Shown: positions 61,680 through 64,000 of the stretch, in pieces
How positions within the stretch are numbered: position 1 is the first letter of the stretch
How the letters are laid out: each line of letters begins with the position of its first letter
Source of the DNA: Avena insularis
Lineage: Eukaryota; Streptophyta; Magnoliopsida; Poales; Poaceae
Direction of reading: 5' to 3'
Length of the DNA stretch: 64,000 nucleotides
Assembly (NCBI GenBank): GCA_023614405.1
Contig: JAJUPC010000235.1
Location: 461,805-525,804, forward strand
The notes under the pieces: model-generated
The model's database searches: none
Told to the model about the DNA's origin: nothing
What the model saw: the letters and a program-made list of their open reading frames with translations, nothing else
Made by a program: the position numbers and the translations under genes

Positions 61680-62760
61680 CGAGGCGTCAATGCGGTCATT
61701 ACATGATTAACAAAGCAGTGTGTGGTCTGTAAATTTTAGTTGTAGTTTAATACGATTATTTCTCTGCCTTGGTCCCTTATTTTGCTCCATACTCACGGTA
61801 ATTTAACTAAGCATAAGAACGTAGTGCATACTTATTTGTCGGTGCGATGTATTGCGATTACACAAGTGTGATGCCTGGTGCGATGTATTACCTTTGCGGG
61901 TCCTTATCTTACACCGATCGCAAAGCTGCTTTAAGAAGCATAGCACCGCAGTGCATAGTTATTTTTGAGGCAGTGGGTGTCAGTATTTGTTACAGGTGCA
62001 GTGCGTGGTACTTTCAATTTTAGGTGCAGTGCACATTGCAGGGTTATTGCTCTGCCTTGGCACCTTATTTTGAACCATACGCACGGTACCTTTACGAACC
62101 ATAGGAACGCAGTGCATACTTATTTATTATGTTGCGATTGCATCCCTGCAGTGTAGTCTTTTGCAGGTGAAGTGTATTGTATGGTCACTACACTGCCGCG
62201 GCACCTTATCTTTCCCGTTCGCAAAGCAGCTTTAAGAAGCATAGGACCTCAGTGCATATTTATGTTGGAGGCAGTGCGTATCACTATTTGTTACAGGTGT
62301 AGTGCATTACACAATTATTGCTCTGTCGTGGCACCTTATTTTGCATATCAGGATCACAGTGTACTATCGGCTTCACAGGCTGTGCGTGTCAGTGTGCATT
62401 ATAGTTGTTGTGCACTACATGATCAATGCATTGCCGTGGCACCTTATGCTAAACGTTTCTCACAACAACTTCAGTCGGGGACCATAATACTTGAATTGCA
62501 TACGTGTTGCCACGGGCAGGTTCAATTCAATGTGCATTGGATGAGCAATGCATTGTCTGGTCGATGTCTTGCCTCGACACGTTAACTAGCACCATACAGA
62601 TAATTTCTGACTATAGTAAAGGCGTTGCATACCTCCTTCCCCAGTTCGTTTACATTTGTATTATAGGTGTATTGTAATGCATGTTAGGTGATGTCGTGGC
62701 ACCTTACGTTGCACCGTCTTGCATGTATTTTATGAAAAGAGGATAGCAATGCATCGCCAT
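61680..62760. repeat. Degenerate tandem repeats of about 130 bp with a 303-bp dimer
   Basis: The landmark TGGCACCTTAT or a near form recurs near 61769, 61897, 62058, 62198, 62329, 62438, 62571 and 62698, about 110-160 bp apart. A longer match (GCTTTAAGAAGCATAG, then CAGTGCATA, GAGGCAGTG, TATTTGTTACAGGTG) occurs near 61929 and 62232, a 303-bp spacing. Units carry several CAGTGCA words. Open frames across this region (for example 62172-62585) reflect the repeat and match no known protein. 61560-61680 also holds scattered similar words. Confidence 0.75.
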
Positions 62761-62879
62761 ACACACCTTGAGCCTGTCCATGTACATTCAAAGTGCATAT
62801 ATTAGTTGCACATATTATTAGCATATTGATACATACAAACATCTTAAATATAAGAAATATTTTATTTACATAGATTTCT
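62761..62879. other. AT-rich spacer, nothing recognised
   Basis: Unique AT-rich sequence between the 130-bp repeats and the minus-strand remnants. Confidence 0.4.
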
Positions 62880-63800
62880 TGAACAACCTATTGTATTAAT
62901 ATTATTAAAGTATCCATCTAATGACCATCTCATTGTGTATGTCAGATGTTCTCAATACTTGGGGAAGTTCATCAAGTAGATCTCGTTTCTATCCATTATA
63001 TCACCTTGTGGTTAAATTCTTATCTCATTGCGAAGGGAGAAGCTGTTCAACAATCGGAAATCGGTATGTTTTGAGCGTATGTTGCCAATAGAAAAAATAC
63101 GAAGTAGATTATATTGTAACATAAACAATGCGACTTTCCTCTTCTTGGTTGCATTTTATCGTGTCTCCATTGTACCACTATATACTTCTTAGGATTGAGT
63201 AAGCACACTCATTCTCTGTTTATACGGAAAATTGTGACTAGCATATGCAGCTTTAAGAAGTTCATCTATTCTTTTAAGCTGTTTCATGAAATGCAACATT
63301 TATTAATCAGTATTCTAAATAGTGCAGTTGGAAGATTAATATGAAAGTAATGTTCTAACCATGATTGGTCCAATGTTCTGTGATATTACTGCTCTTGTTT
63401 TAAACAAGTAATACTTGGTGTATTTCCTTGGAGTCAATTATGTCAAAGCGACCTCCTTGATATACATGTTGAGGGAGTAAAGCGTAAAGTGAGGCTGTAG
63501 ACAATGTATTTCAATGCGCAATGAATACATAATAGTAAGTCCATTAACAAAAGTTTATTTCATTAATAGTAAGCTCTCGAAATTTATTGTATAATCCTCT
63601 TGAAATAGATGTTTTGAAAATTTAGAGAAACTTACCAGTTTGCCATGTCTAGTTTAAAATTTTCCATCAATGATTTGAATTACTTCTACGTTGTTCTCTG
63701 AGATCTAGTTTCCCTTCTCAAATTCTGTCATCATAGAGCGAAAGGTTGCATATGAATCTTTTTCCTTAGTCCATAAAGCCTTTGCGAGAATTGCTTATCA
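62880..63800 (-). pseudogene. Unidentified degraded coding remnants, minus strand
   Basis: Several stretches read like protein but are broken. An exon-like piece ending at donor CTG|GTAAGT (63636) reads ALWTKEKDSYATFRSMMTEF, then a TAG, then ISENNVEVIQIIDGKF and a TAA. A piece after acceptor GTCTACAG (63494-63400) reads ALLPQHVYQGGRFDIIDSKE and ends in TAA. A piece at 63287-63189 reads MKQLKRIDELLKAAYASHNF and ends in TAA, after which the same frame continues with further stops to about 62880 (for example GDIMDRNEIYLMNFPKY). Charged/aromatic composition and splice-like borders suggest an old gene, but I cannot assign a family. The rest up to 64000 is AT-rich with no supported feature. Confidence 0.3.
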
Positions 63801-64000
63801 TAAATATGTCTATGTAATGCTAAATCAAATGATTGTCAGCCATCCCTCCTTGTTTAAGATTGTTTTTCAGATCTCAGCATGTCCATTGTGTTTCTATCAT
63901 TATTCTAGATTGTATTCTTCGAATCTGAATAATGATTTTATATAACGAGATCGGAGAAGTTTGTTGCCATTACTCCAAATTATTATGGTAAAGCAGAGTA

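Noticed and set aside
62172..62585. Plus-strand 137-codon frame
   Set aside because: It lies within the degenerate 130-bp repeats and its content repeats with them (HYTIIALSWHLI, HYMINALPWHLM).

Overview
This window looks like plant nuclear heterochromatin, most likely from a grass. The two recognisable genes belong to plant families (an F-box protein of the type expanded in grasses and a two-domain B3 protein of REM type). Both contain inactivating changes, and the rest is mostly tandem repeats. No prokaryotic operon, rRNA, tRNA, CRISPR array or intact transposon was seen. The organism call is inference from protein family and base composition, not from a database match.

Layout. (1) 1-9402: satellite A, alternating 48-bp and 39-bp subunits (87-bp dimer, 29 codons), with higher-order periods near 1.29-1.37 kb and 3.05 kb. 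It continues beyond the left edge. Because both subunits are multiples of three, long frames stay open on both strands; I treat these as non-genic. (2) 9403-9777: a CpG-rich block with a G-box palindrome, then a pyrimidine-rich tract. (3) 9778-9989: 2.6 copies of an 81-bp repeat. (4) 9990-11071: satellite B, whose unit length moves in 17-bp steps and which carries two short hairpins per unit. (5) 11295-12470: an F-box pseudogene, one continuous reading frame cut by three in-frame stops. (6) 12733-58150: satellite C, about 45 kb built from a 243-bp long module (L) and an 88-bp short module (S), with local higher-order repeats. It decays over 58151-58660. (7) 58772-61522: minus-strand genic sequence, namely a doubtful small spliced ORF and a B3-domain pseudogene with its TATA box. 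(8) 61680-62760: degenerate repeats of about 130 bp. (9) 62880-63960: minus-strand coding remnants I cannot identify.

Unifying pattern. The word CAGTGCA (or a close form) recurs in satellite C, the 81-bp repeat, the flank of the F-box gene and the repeats at 61.7-62.8 kb. In satellite C these words lie about 23 bp apart, and several deletion junctions fall inside them. This suggests the locus grew by repeated amplification of related CAGTGCA-rich sequence.

The most useful second look is at patches of satellite C in which the CG- and CAG/CTG-containing words are replaced by a small recurrent vocabulary (for example GGCAGTGCA becoming GGCGATTGC) while the AT-rich words between them stay intact. 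Paired higher-order copies that share private variants, one clean and one altered, suggest either a consensus error linked to cytosine methylation or an unusual patchwise mutation process. I found no convincing new protein-coding system here.
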